A DNA stretch of 11,671 bases from Auxenochlorella pyrenoidosa (Eukaryota; Chlorophyta; Trebouxiophyceae; Chlorellales; Chlorellaceae), in NCBI GenBank assembly GCA_001430745.1, contig KQ482028.1:160702-172372 (forward strand), written 5' to 3'. The position numbers and the translations under genes are program-made. Below are positions 1 through 8,434 of this stretch, piece after piece. Each line of letters opens with the position of its first letter. Position 1 is the first letter of the stretch. The notes beneath the pieces are model-generated. The model had not been told where the DNA came from. It did not search any database and saw nothing but the letters and a program-made list of their open reading frames with translations.

Positions 1-76
1 TTTGTGGCGTTTTTGTATCCACCATTGCCCTCACATCAGCTTCTGACGTCTAGTGACTGCCCCTTCCATCCCGCAG

Positions 77-123
77 TGCTGGTTGACAACGAGGATTTCC
101 TCAAGGAGCTGGAGCAGAAGTGA
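77..123 (+). CDS. Last exon of an unidentified upstream gene (partial)
   Basis: The first 76 bases read like the end of an intron: a T/C-rich stretch ending in CCGCAG at 71-76. The exon that follows completes a split codon with TG and then reads LVDNEDFLKELEQK before a TGA at 121-123. The mix of charged residues and leucines looks like a short helical C-terminus. No stop occurs in this frame within the exon, while the other two frames give either an early stop or an unlikely peptide. The rest of the gene lies outside the window, so the product cannot be named. It is convergent with the GTPase gene at 736-6659. Confidence is moderate because only 15 codons are visible. Confidence 0.5.
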
Positions 124-735
124 GGCAGCCAGAAAGGAGGCAGCTGGCAGCAGCCGGCGGCACCCGCCGCCAGCCATCAGTTGAGGGCCAGCACCGCCGA
201 TGGTTGCGCCTGCACGTGTGCTTTTGAGTTGTGACGCGCCTTGCTGCCCCCAGTGCACCTGTGAAAATGCTTTGGAAGATCCAGGGAGGAAAGAGTGCCC
301 GCCAGCAGGAGGGCGCGAGCGTGCTGCAATCGTCAGCAGGGCGCAGGCGCCGACTTTGCAGCACACCTCACAAGGCAGGGTGCATGGCTAGATCATCGGC
401 CCGCTGCCCCCTGCTGCATCCTGCCCCACTCATGGCTGGTGCTGGGCAGCAGCCTTTTGCATCTTCCAAGTCCCAACATGGCGACACCTGCCGCTGCTGC
501 CAAAGATTCACCCTGCGTCTTTAGCCGCCTGTGAGCAGCATCGCAAAAGTGCATGAAAGCCCAATCGTTAAACAGCAGCTGTATGGCGAGCGCAGCGTAA
601 AGAGCGTGACATGCCACACAATTCAGCAGACCGTGCATGAATATTCAACGTGCTGTGCCGGCTCGCTGTTTCCCAGCGCTGCTGCCTGAATGCTGCGCTG
701 TTCCGTCGCCAGCGCTGCCTGACGCCTGCCTCCGC
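124..735. other. Convergent intergenic region (3' UTRs), no gene seen
   Basis: This gap of about 610 bases lies between the stop of the partial (+) gene at 123 and the stop of the (-) GTPase gene at 736. Several open frames cross it, but in DNA this GC-rich that is expected. None shows splice-compatible structure, a recognisable motif or a biased codon pattern. It most likely holds the two 3' UTRs and terminators. I did not find a clear TGTAA poly(A) signal on either strand here. Confidence 0.6.
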
Positions 736-3700
736 CTAGCGCCGGCCCTTCTTCTGCCCCCGCCCGCCCGCAGCTGCGCCGCGCTGGCCGGGGCCGCCAG
801 CCGCGGCGGCGCCCCGGCGGCGCTTGGGGGACACCTGGCCCGGCCCGCTGGCAGGGGCACGGCCCCTGCCGGCCTTCAGCTCTTCCTCTGAAACATCCTC
901 CTCCTCCTCCTCCTGCTCTGTCTCCACCTCCTCTGAGCCAGCTGCATCCTCGCCCTCAGACCCAGACTCCTCAGGTCCAGACTCCTCATCTGAATCCTCC
1001 TCGGTCTCCACCTCCACCACTTCAAAGCTGGGCCAGGCCACAAAGCCCGCGTGGGACAGGCCCGCCGCGGCCGCCGCCTGCAGGGGGGAGAGCACGTGAC
1101 AGGGCAGCTGGGGCACGCATGGCATGTGTGGCGTCAGCAGCAGAGCACAGGGTGGTGGGGCAGCTGGGGCAAGGTTGCATGTGTGGCGTCAGCAGCAGCT
1201 ACCCCGCCTCGGCCCTGGGGGTTACAGCAGCATGCATGCGGCGCTCCGGCGGAAAGGCCCCGAGGTGCACTGCCACAGCGGCATGTCCGCCCATGCCTCG
1301 CGAGGCTAACCGCGGCAGCGCACCTCGGCTTCGGTGCACAGGCAGCCGTCCAGGGCCGCCCACAGCTCCTCTTTCTTCATGCCGACGCCGATGAACACCA
1401 GCTCCTGTGGGCAGGGCAGGGCGAGGCAGGGCAGGAGAGGGCAGGAGAGGATGAGTAGGGAGGTGAACACCAGCTCCTGCGGGACGGGCTTGCTTGTTTG
1501 AGCCTAAAGTCTGTCTAACCGCAACGGAACTTGCGACGTAGGGCAGGGCAGGGCAGGGCAGGGCTGGGCCGGGGAGCGGTGAGGCCGGGGGTGTATGCCG
1601 GGAGAGGGGCGGGCACATACTCGTGGCGCATTCCCGCAGAGGCGCCGCACGCCCGCAAGCTGCCGGCGCTCGCGGGCGTCACGAACCAGGCGTGCGGGGC
1701 GGACAACCAGCACACCTGGCGCCTGTCGCCAACTGCAGGGTCATCGGCAAAGTCGGCACGCACCTTATCGGGCTGCAGGTGGGAGGGTGGGAAGGGGGGG
1801 GGGGGGGGTTGCTCGGAGCTTTCTCTGCTTGGAACAAGAGCTCGCACCATGGGGGGATGCCAGGCTCGCACACCTCGAGTGCAACCAATCCAGGAGCCAA
1901 CAGCGACAGCAGCGACAGCAGCAGCTCGACCACTGCCCATGTACGCCGGCAGCGGCAGCAGCAGCGGCGGCAGTGGCGGCAGCGGCAACAGCCGTTGCAG
2001 CGGGTGGCAGCGCGCACTGCTCACGTCCACATCCGGCCACAGCTCCTCGGGAATGGCGGCAAACCAGGGGCTGCCGGCGCTGCAGATGCAGGCAGGCAGA
2101 GGCGTCGCTGTGGCAAGAGGGCCGGCGCGCTATGGTATGGGACACCGGCAGCTTGCTTCACACCCCTGAGCGTCATGCTGCGCGACACCCTGCAGCCCGG
2201 CTTGCAAACCCGGCCAGGGATGCAGCCCGACATGCAGCACACATCGCCGCCGGCGCCTCCCCCTCTTCACCCCCCTCCCTCCCTACTTGAAGCTGCACCC
2301 TTCTCCCTCCTCCGCGGTGGCGCTTGCCACCCCCCTCCGTCCCTGCCTGTGGCTTGGGGCCTCTTCCCTCCGCACCTGTGAGGCTTGGCCCCCACTCCGT
2401 CCCCACCTGCGGCTTCGACCCCCTGCCCTCCCCCCCCCCAAGCCGCCAAGTCCCTTCCCTCCCCACCTGAGGCGCAGCACCGCGCCCGCCTGGCTCCACT
2501 CGCCGCCCACGTCGTCGCGCCCCACCAGCCAGAAGACGCCCTTGGACCGCAGCACGCGGCCGTAGAGGGCGGCCAGGGTGCGCTGCCGGGCCGCGGCCTC
2601 CTCTGAAGAGATGTCCTCCGTCACAATGGCCAGCCCTGCACCGTGGGGCAGGAGTGGATACGCTGGAGCAGGTCTGCACCCTGCTCTGTCGCGTCCCTCC
2701 ACCTTCCCATCGCTCAGCAGCAGGCAGGAACCCAGGCAGCAGTAGCGCTGCATCCCTGCAAAACTCCTTCGCCCTCCCCATCGCCCTCACCCTCATTCTC
2801 GCCGTGCTCGGCGTCCTCCTCAGCATGCGCGGCGTCCTCCTCCCCCATGGCCTCCACCTGCTGCACCAGCCAGAGCTCCCGCAGCAGGCCCCACAGGCGC
2901 TCCGGGTGGAAGGGCCGCCGTGCCCTGCAGGCATGCCAGACAGGGAGGCAAGGCGGCCGGTGGCGCTGCCTGGAACCCGCGGCGTGGTGCTGGGGAGGGC
3001 ACTGCCGGTGCCTGCATGCCAGGCCGCCGTTGCCACCATCTTTGGCCTCCTTCGCTGGCCCTCGCTGAGCCGCCCAGACCGGGGCAGGCAGACTGCCTAC
3101 TGCCGCATGTGTCATCCAGAACAAAGGCAGGGCCGCCTTCCAAATGAGCCATGGCAGCTGCAAGGCAGGCCCACCTGTAAACGAAGCTGCCGATGCCGTA
3201 CTCTTCGGTCTCCGGGGCGTGCCCCTCCTTCAAAGACTGCAGCCAGCCGGCGCTCTGCAAATGACAGCAGACAGTGGTGGTGGGGGGTGGGGGGGCTTGT
3301 TGCAGATGCATTTTGAGCCAAGGTAAGCCCTGGCCCTGCTGCAGGGCAAGGCACCACACCAACAGCGACAGCGCTTGGGTGGTGCCCAGACCGCGGCGGC
3401 GCGGCACGCCCGCCAGCCCACCTGGGCGGCCTTCTCGATGTCAAACAGGCCGGTCCCCACCACCTCCGACAGCTCGACCTGCCTCGCAGGGGGAGAGATT
3501 CAGGGGGGAGGGGGGGGGAAGCTGTTTGAGGCAGGCTGTCCAGTCGCAGCAAGGTGCATTGGGCGTGCTGGAAGAGCCAGGTAGCTAGCTACCTGACAGG
3601 GGGGCGGGCACACATGACCGACTGCAAGGGAGCTGCACAACGAAACAGCCCTGGCCGCCACCAATGGGCACTGCTGGTTATGAGAGGCGACAGCGCAGCT

Positions 3701-6659
3701 GCTGCCCGTGCCCACGCGCATACGCCTGCCACACAGCACAAGGAGCGTGCAGCCCGCGCGGGGCCACAGGGCGAGCTACGCATGCGGGGTGCGCGGGCTT
3801 CCATTGCACCTGTGCATTCGTGGTGGGGATCACGCGGGCGCCAGGGTTAAGGCGGCGCAGGGAGGCCTCCAGCTGGCGAGCCTCTGCAGGGGGGGGGAGG
3901 AGAGAATGCACGGCGCTGTGTGTTTGACCAGGGTGCTGTGTGTGACCATCCCGTGTTTGACCAGGGTGCTATGTGCGCCCAGCGCTGTGGTTGACCTTAG
4001 CGTTGGTCGCTGTCGCTGCATGCAACGATCCTTGGCGAGGGCAGGGGGCCCTCTGTGTGCAGCACCCCCTGCACAGCCAGCAGGGACGGAACGGAGGGCC
4101 TGGCAGGGCTGTGCAAGCGACCCTCAGGCACACGGATCTGCCGTCCCCTCAGCCATGCCTGGTGGGGGTTGAGGCCAAGCCTCAGCCCATTTGCTGGCGG
4201 GATCGCAATCACGAAGGGTTCTCATCAAGCCAAGTCTTGACTCTGAAAAGAGTGCCGACTCTGCGACTCACCCTCCTGCCCAACCAGGTCGATTTTGTTG
4301 AGCAGGATGACGTCAGCAAACTCGATCTGCAGGCAGGAAAGGCACATTTCTCCTCCTTTGATATCTTTCCCTTCTTCGCCCTTTTGATCAGGGTGGGCAC
4401 GTGCACCAGGGATGGGCAAGGCAGAAGCAGCGCAGCAGGAGGGCTGACCCAGCAGCAGCGCCAGCGTGCAGGGGTACGCAGTAGTACTACTGTAACGGCC
4501 AGGCAGGCAGGCCGGCAGGCAGGCGGCAGGCAGGCAGGCAGGCAGGGCCATGCCTGGTCCAACAGAAGGTCGGCAATGTTGCGCTCGCCGCCCGCGGCCT
4601 CTGGACCCTCGCGGTCCTGCAGGCCGCACAGAAAGGGTGGGGTGGGGGTGGGTGGCTGCGCGCGGCGGCTGCGCGGCACCCCCGTTGCTGCTGGTTGGAC
4701 TTCTGACCCCTTGGCACCGCCACTTCCCCCCGCTGGGAAGCCATCAGTGTGCCTCTCACTGCAACAGTGTCAATGCTGGCCATGTTGAGCAACAGGTTGG
4801 CGGCATCCACCACAGTCACGCAGGTGTCCAGCCGCGCCAGCTGCAGCGGGCGGGGCAGGGGCAAGCGAGTGTCTGTGTTGCAAGTTCTGTTGCAGTTACA
4901 ACCGAGCATGTGAGCATGCGGCTGGTAAGCAAGCCTCGGGCGCAGAGGGTTTGGGCAGCAGAGGCAGCCTGGCGGGCTGCTGCCCGCCCTGCCCTGCCCA
5001 CCTTTTTCAGCGGCTCTGCGCCCGCCGACGGCGGCAGCTCAAATGTCTCCGCCACCTGCGCAGCACACACGCCCGGTCATGCGTCAAATGCAGGGTGTGG
5101 CTACTCAACTCTACCCGTTACCTGATGCGATCGACTACGATCGGCTGCTTGGGAGTCAGTCCTGGGCGGCTGCCCAGCTGAACTTGACTGAACAGCATCC
5201 TCATCCCAGGAAGGGAGCAGGGCCAACCAGCTGGGACTCGCTGATGCCGGTGGACTCATTGACTGGAAAGCCGTCCCAGGCAGCGGAGGAGCATGCCAAA
5301 CCGGAGCAACCCACCCGCAGGCTATAAGTGCTGCAGCCAAACATTGCGCACCTGCTGGGGCTCGCTGATGCCGGTCGACTCGATGACCAGGTAATCGAAC
5401 CGGCCCTCCCTGGCCAGGGCAGACACCTCCTGCGGGGGCGGAGGCAGGAAGGCTTCTCTGAGAGGCTTGCTTGCTGGCTTGCTTGGGTGTAAAGTCTGTC
5501 CAACTGCAACGCAACTTGCGACGCAGACCCGCAGGGGTGGCGGGATGGGCTGGTCGGGGCCGCGGCAGACAGGCCATGCGGTCCCAGCCTGCCCTCCACC
5601 ACAGGTGGTGGAGTGCGCAGCCCAACAGCCCCACCGCGCCTGCCTGCAGCAGGCTGCCCCGCAGCAGGTCGCCCCGGCGGCTTCGGGTGCACACTGTCCC
5701 GAGAGCAGCCGCAGCGGCGGCAAGCTCACGACAGCCAGCCAGCAAATGTTTATATATTAGAGAATCTTGCCTGCAGCAGGTCATCCCGCAGGGTGCAGCA
5801 GATGCAGCCGTTCTGCATCTCCACCAGACGCTCCTGGGTCTGCGCGTGCAGAGGGTGGCGCAGGGTGGGTTGTTCGAGTGGGTGGGTGTGGGAGGGTTTC
5901 AGGGAGGGTGGGGGCCACGCACTGAGATGTTGCGGGGGTGGCTGCCGCACGTAGCCGTCCAGAAGACACAGGCGCAGGGTGCGCCGGGCAAGAAGCACTG
6001 TTATCATGCCTCCTGAGAGCCCCTCGCCACACAAACGAGCCCATGCGCTCCGGCCAGTCCAATGCACCGGGCAGGACATGATGTTCGTGGCAGCGAAGGA
6101 GGGAGAGAGCAGTGAAGGCGCCCCGACCACGGCCCCATGGAGCCTCTGCGCCCCAAGCAGGCATCCCCTTGGGGCCTTCTTCTCAGGGCGCCTTTGGTGC
6201 TCTCTCCCTCCTTGAGTTGGCCAGACGCGCCCACCTGGATGAGGCCGCCCCGCTTCACCAGGCCGGCATCAATGTTGAGCTCCGCCATGTCGTTAACAAT
6301 CACGGCGCAGCTGCACAGTCGGGCGGATGCATGGGTAATCGAGGGTTTCCCTTGGGCAGGGTTTGGTGGTGTGGGGCGTGGCCATCCCGCGGCCCAATGG
6401 TCGGCGGCGCTAGCATGTACCAATGGCCAGGCGGCGGTGCATGCGCCACCAGGCATGCCCAACCCCGTGGGACCCACCGCATGTCCTGCTTGTTATGAAG
6501 GATGTGCTTCAGCAGGGTCGTCTTTCCCGCCCCGAGAAAGCCGGAGAGCAGGGTGACAGGCAGCTGGCGCTGGCGCTGCCGCCGCGTGCCGCTGCCACCG
6601 CGGCGCGGCGGGGGTTCGACCGGCGTCGCGCCGTTCTGCTCGCCTCGCAGCTTGGTCAT
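736..6659 (-). CDS. COG0523/CobW-family GTPase, YciC/ZagA-like probable zinc metallochaperone, 17 exons, 568 aa
   Basis: Exons, 5' to 3' on the minus strand: 6659-6478, 6310-6235, 5839-5771, 5429-5352, 5055-5002, 4840-4760, 4616-4554, 4326-4272, 3883-3810, 3478-3422, 3254-3175, 2924-2791, 2635-2467, 2079-2025, 1772-1716, 1404-1324, 1077-736. All junctions keep the frame. Visible: Walker A GFLGAGKT (40-47), [12 protein letters not shown] (64-75), metal-binding CICC (98-101), ESTGISEP (126-133), NKID (211-214), then a CobW C-terminal domain (about 280-450, with [13 protein letters not shown] and [14 protein letters not shown]). The family is G3E P-loop GTPases that use GTP to deliver metal, often zinc under limitation; no targeting peptide is evident, so it is probably cytosolic (inference). 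Residues 314-334 are an acidic insert with two His. The tail (about 474-568) is acidic, then basic (PKRRR at 539), beyond the usual length of about 400. ATG 6659 was chosen because an in-frame TGA lies at 6668-6666. The exon 12 donor is the least certain junction. Confidence 0.92.
1103..1199. repeat. Two-copy direct repeat in GTPase intron 16
   Basis: GGCAGCTGGGGCA, a short variable stretch, then CATGTGTGGCGTCAGCAGCAG occurs at 1103-1143 and again at 1159-1199, a period of 56. It lies within intron 16 (1078-1323). Confidence 0.85.
1461..1484 (-). repeat. Duplicate of the exon 16 acceptor and first codons
   Basis: On the minus strand CCCGCAG is followed by GAGCTGGTGTTCA, the same 13 bases that open true exon 16 at 1404 (encoding ELVF). 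The copy then diverges to CCTCCC. It lies inside intron 15, directly downstream of repeat copy A. Confidence 0.75.
1488..1538 (-). repeat. Dispersed intron repeat, copy A
   Basis: In GTPase intron 15. On the sense (minus) strand it reads CGTCGCAAGTTCCGTTGCGG, then a GACAGACTTT segment and CAAACAAGCAAGC, ending a few bases before a duplicated CCCGCAG acceptor. It shares the GTCGCAAGTT-CGTTGC core, the ACAGA segment and the CAAGCAAGC end with copies B and C. Confidence 0.8.
1541..1574 (+). repeat. (GGGCA)n array with G-quadruplex potential
   Basis: Five consecutive GGGCA-type units followed by GGGCTGGGCCGGGG give more than four G-triplets with 1-2 base loops on the plus strand, which is the template strand of the GTPase gene. 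It lies in intron 15. Confidence 0.8.
1794..1808 (+). repeat. G15 homopolymer
   Basis: Fifteen Gs in a row. On the minus strand this is a C15 polypyrimidine tract about 20 bases upstream of the exon 15 acceptor. Homopolymers of this length are also prone to sequencing and assembly error. Confidence 0.85.
1898..1995. repeat. Triplet-rich CAG/GGC low-complexity tract in intron 14
   Basis: A run dominated by AGCGACAGC and GGCAGCAGC units followed by CGGCGGCAGTGGCGGCAGCGG. It lies between exons 14 and 15. The apparent open frames here are a product of the triplet composition. Confidence 0.75.
2330..2475 (-). repeat. Tandem degenerate copies of the exon 13 donor region
   Basis: True exon 13 ends CTCAG|GTGGGGAGGG at 2467. 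Downstream in intron 13 the minus strand repeats this as GCAGGTGGGGACGG, ACAGGTGCGGAGGG and ACAGGCAGGGACGG, separated by CCAAGCC-like spacers. Two of the three retain a usable-looking AG|GTG donor. Confidence 0.7.
3920..3975. repeat. Two-copy direct repeat in GTPase intron 8
   Basis: GTGTTTGACCAGGGTGCTGT and the next three bases occur at 3920-3942 and again, with one mismatch, at 3953-3975, a period of 33 bases. Confidence 0.85.
4327..4553 (-). other. Intron 7 of the GTPase gene with GC donor (GC-AG)
   Basis: Exon 7 ends ...IADLLLDQ at 4554 and is followed by GCATGG. Joining to exon 8 at 4326 gives [18 protein letters not shown], a contiguous conserved block of this GTPase family. The donor fits the GC-AG class less well than intron 3 does. 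The intron contains a long GGCA repeat. Confidence 0.7.
4499..4549. repeat. (GGCA)n microsatellite in GTPase intron 7
   Basis: Repeated GGCA/CAGG units, slightly interrupted, directly beside the proposed GC donor of intron 7. The slippage-prone array may help explain an unusual donor position. Confidence 0.85.
4869..4933 (+). repeat. Dispersed intron repeat, copy D (diverged, reversed in its host gene)
   Basis: In GTPase intron 5, filling about 40 percent of it. The plus strand reads GTGTCTGTGTTGCAAGTTCT, then GTTGCAGTTACAAC, a GCATGTGAGCATGC palindrome and TAAGCAAGCC. It matches the core and both ends of copies A-C, but it is antisense to its host gene and the middle is replaced. Confidence 0.65.
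5226..5262 (-). repeat. Degenerate copy of the exon 4 end (ESTGISE) inside intron 4
   Basis: The plus strand CTCGCTGATGCCGGT at 5237-5251 is identical to exon 4 of the GTPase, with further matches on both sides. In frame, the minus strand still gives ESTGISES where the true exon has ESTGISEP, but the preceding DYLVI has become FPVN. It lacks a good acceptor, so it looks like a relic rather than an alternative exon. Confidence 0.78.
5430..5770 (-). other. Intron 3 of the GTPase gene with GC donor (GC-AG)
   Basis: Exon 3 ends ...DLLQ as CTG CAG at 5771, followed by GCAAGA instead of GT. Reading joins directly to GAGGTGTCTGCC at 5429, giving [17 protein letters not shown], which fits the family without gap or insertion. 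CAG|GCAAG is the known consensus for GC-AG introns. No GT near the junction preserves both frame and conserved residues. Confidence 0.8.
5465..5529 (-). repeat. Dispersed intron repeat, copy B
   Basis: In GTPase intron 3. The sense strand reads GGTCTGCGTCGCAAGTTGCG, then TTGCAGTTGGACAGACTTT, and ends in a doubled CAAGCAAGCC about 35 bases before the 3' splice site of exon 4. Same order and orientation relative to the gene as copies A and C. Confidence 0.82.
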
Positions 6660-8434
6660 CCTGGATCAGCGATCGCCGACATGGAGGGCATACACGCACG
6701 AGCAAGTGAGCTGCCGCCGGTGTTGGACAAAGCTCCCTCTGCCGGCAGCATGCCGGTCGGCGAGGCATCCTCATCGTCCAAGGGACCCGCGGAGAATGAT
6801 TCAAAGCGTAGACTGCCGCTCGCAAGCTGGCAGGGCGCCCAGGGACCTTTCCCTTGCCAAGTCGCGGCTGCTCCCAGCAACCCTCCAACATCCCAGCAAG
6901 CCCCCTCCCGTCGCCTCACCTGGTGTCTTATGCTTTGTACCGAGGGAAGGCGCCGAGAAATGGGAGAAACCGCCGCTTTAAGAAATTTTGGGGGGCTGGG
7001 GACCGGCCTCAATCCCCAGTCCCTGGCGCCAACATGCATGCATGGTGCTGCTTTTAAGGCTGGTCTGCGCCCTCTTCTGCGCACCATCGCTACTTGAATC
7101 TCAAAGATCGTGAGAGGGAACGAGCAAGCAAACTCTCGCCCAGTGTACCAGCGCCGCCGCTGCCTGTTCTTTGCAGGTGCAGCCAAGAGTGCAACATCCC
7201 CCATCCACCTTGCAAACCCTGCGCCGCGCACACTCACTGCCTCTGTCCTGAAACGATGGTATTGAAGCAACATGCCGTATGCTGCAGGGGCATCAGCCAG
7301 TGTTGGCTGCGGCTAGCCGAGCTGGCTGAGCATGAGCAAGCAGCGTGTAGCTCACCTTGAAATGCACACAGAATACACTTCTGGATGGGGGATAACTCTT
7401 CCGATGAGTGCATATGCGCTGCAGGCTCTAGGCTCGAGCTGGGCCCAGCCTCTGACTCGGCACGCCAGCGACGTCTGCGGCTGCCGCCGCTAAGCGTCCA
7501 GGCCCTACGCCCCCGCTTTGCATCCAGGGCCAGAGGTGTGCTTATACTCTGCATCACGATGGCGACGTCGTCGTCCACAAGCAAATCTAAGGTTTGAGAA
7601 GGTTCAGCCAAGGCGGTCGGCAGATGGCAACGAGGGACCGCTGACAGCCACTGGCAGCCGGCGGCAGGTGCTGCTGCTGCTGCGCTGCCAGGCGCAGGGA
7701 TCCGTGGTATGTCGTGCTGATGCGGTGCACTACCGCACAGCAGCACTACTGCCGTAAAGCCTGCGCGAGACCGCCTTCCCAAGGCTCTCGGTGGAAGGAG
7801 TCTGTACAGCTGCTTGATCGGATCGCGCAGGCCTTGCAGAGACGTAGCATATCTACAGCACGCGCATACGAGGCCTGTAAGAGCTGTCCTGCTGCGTCTG
7901 CTGACAATGCTGGGTTGCCACTCCTGCGGTCTGCCTTGTTTAGCGATCGCATTGCACCATGCATTCGCTGCAAGCTGTACTGCGAGCCTGAATTGCTAGC
8001 CGAGGCAGGCGTCATGGCAGTTGGCCTGCGGTTGCTTTGCAGTGTTCCGTAGCGGGAAAAAAGTAGCAGGTTAGACGTTGAACGACTAATAACCCTGCCA
8101 GAAAGCGTCGACCGCCAGTGCGGCCTCCCTGGTGGCCCAACCAACCTGAGCGGCAGCAGGCCTGCTGCCGCACACTCCATCCAGAGGTAAGCCCTGGAGT
8201 TGTGGTTCTTGGTTCCAGGGTCCCGGAGAACCACTACATGTTTCTTGTATGCATCCCAAGAACAGGACCATTGGTTCGATAGTTTTCCTGAGGCACCTGC
8301 TCAGGTGTCGGCCCTCTGCTCCGCTGTGGGAGCGCTCCCGTGTCCCAACGCCTCATAAGGGCTGCCCAACTTGCGCAGGTGGGCTGACAGCCCCCCAACC
8401 TTGGCGACACCAGCAAATTAAATTCTCTACCACC
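6660..8434. other. Divergent promoter/5'-UTR interval, no gene supported
   Basis: This stretch of about 1.8 kb separates the start codons of two head-to-head genes. It contains several open frames of 60-225 codons on both strands. Their codon use lacks the strong G/C third-position bias of the real exons, and none shows a recognisable domain. From about 7250 to 8300 the sequence looks less GC-rich than the gene bodies. It probably holds both promoters and 5' UTRs. No TATA box or regulatory site was confidently identified. A small unrecognised gene or 5' exon cannot be excluded. Confidence 0.55.

Noticed and set aside
77..123. Resemblance of LVDNEDFLKELEQK to the N-terminus of SRP14
   Set aside because: A stop codon follows at once and no GT donor is available, so it cannot be a first exon of that protein. 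The match is short and probably chance.
824..1099. Ser-rich plus-strand frame
   Set aside because: It is the antisense shadow of the acidic tail in GTPase exon 17, where GAG/GAA codons read as CTC/TTC or TCC.
1531..2381. Long Ser/Gln/Arg-rich plus-strand frames (212-252 codons)
   Set aside because: They are antisense to GTPase exons 14 and 15 and derive from CAG/GGC triplet repeats.
2173..3039. 288-codon minus-strand open frame
   Set aside because: It runs through exons 12 and 13 and introns of the GTPase gene in the wrong frame. Its repeats come from the G-rich intron 13 array.
4202..4260. Similarity between an AGAGTCAAGACTTGG segment here and AGAGCCAGGACCCAA near 11600
   Set aside because: Only about two thirds of 25 positions agree by eye, too weak to call a second dispersed element without a genome search.
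6423..7097. 224-codon plus-strand open frame
   Set aside because: It runs antisense across exon 1 of the GTPase gene, so its openness there is a shadow of that exon. The remainder has no domain.
7234..7782. 182-codon minus-strand open frame
   Set aside because: Mixed codon use, no recognisable motif and no supporting splice structure. Long open frames are expected by chance in this base composition.
7746..8234. 162-codon minus-strand open frame, and 7714-8052 on plus
   Set aside because: The two overlap on opposite strands. Neither has third-position G/C bias like the real exons, and neither resembles a known family.
8262..8290. GGTTCGATAGT resembling a tRNA T-arm
   Set aside because: No matching acceptor stem, D-arm or anticodon arm could be found upstream.
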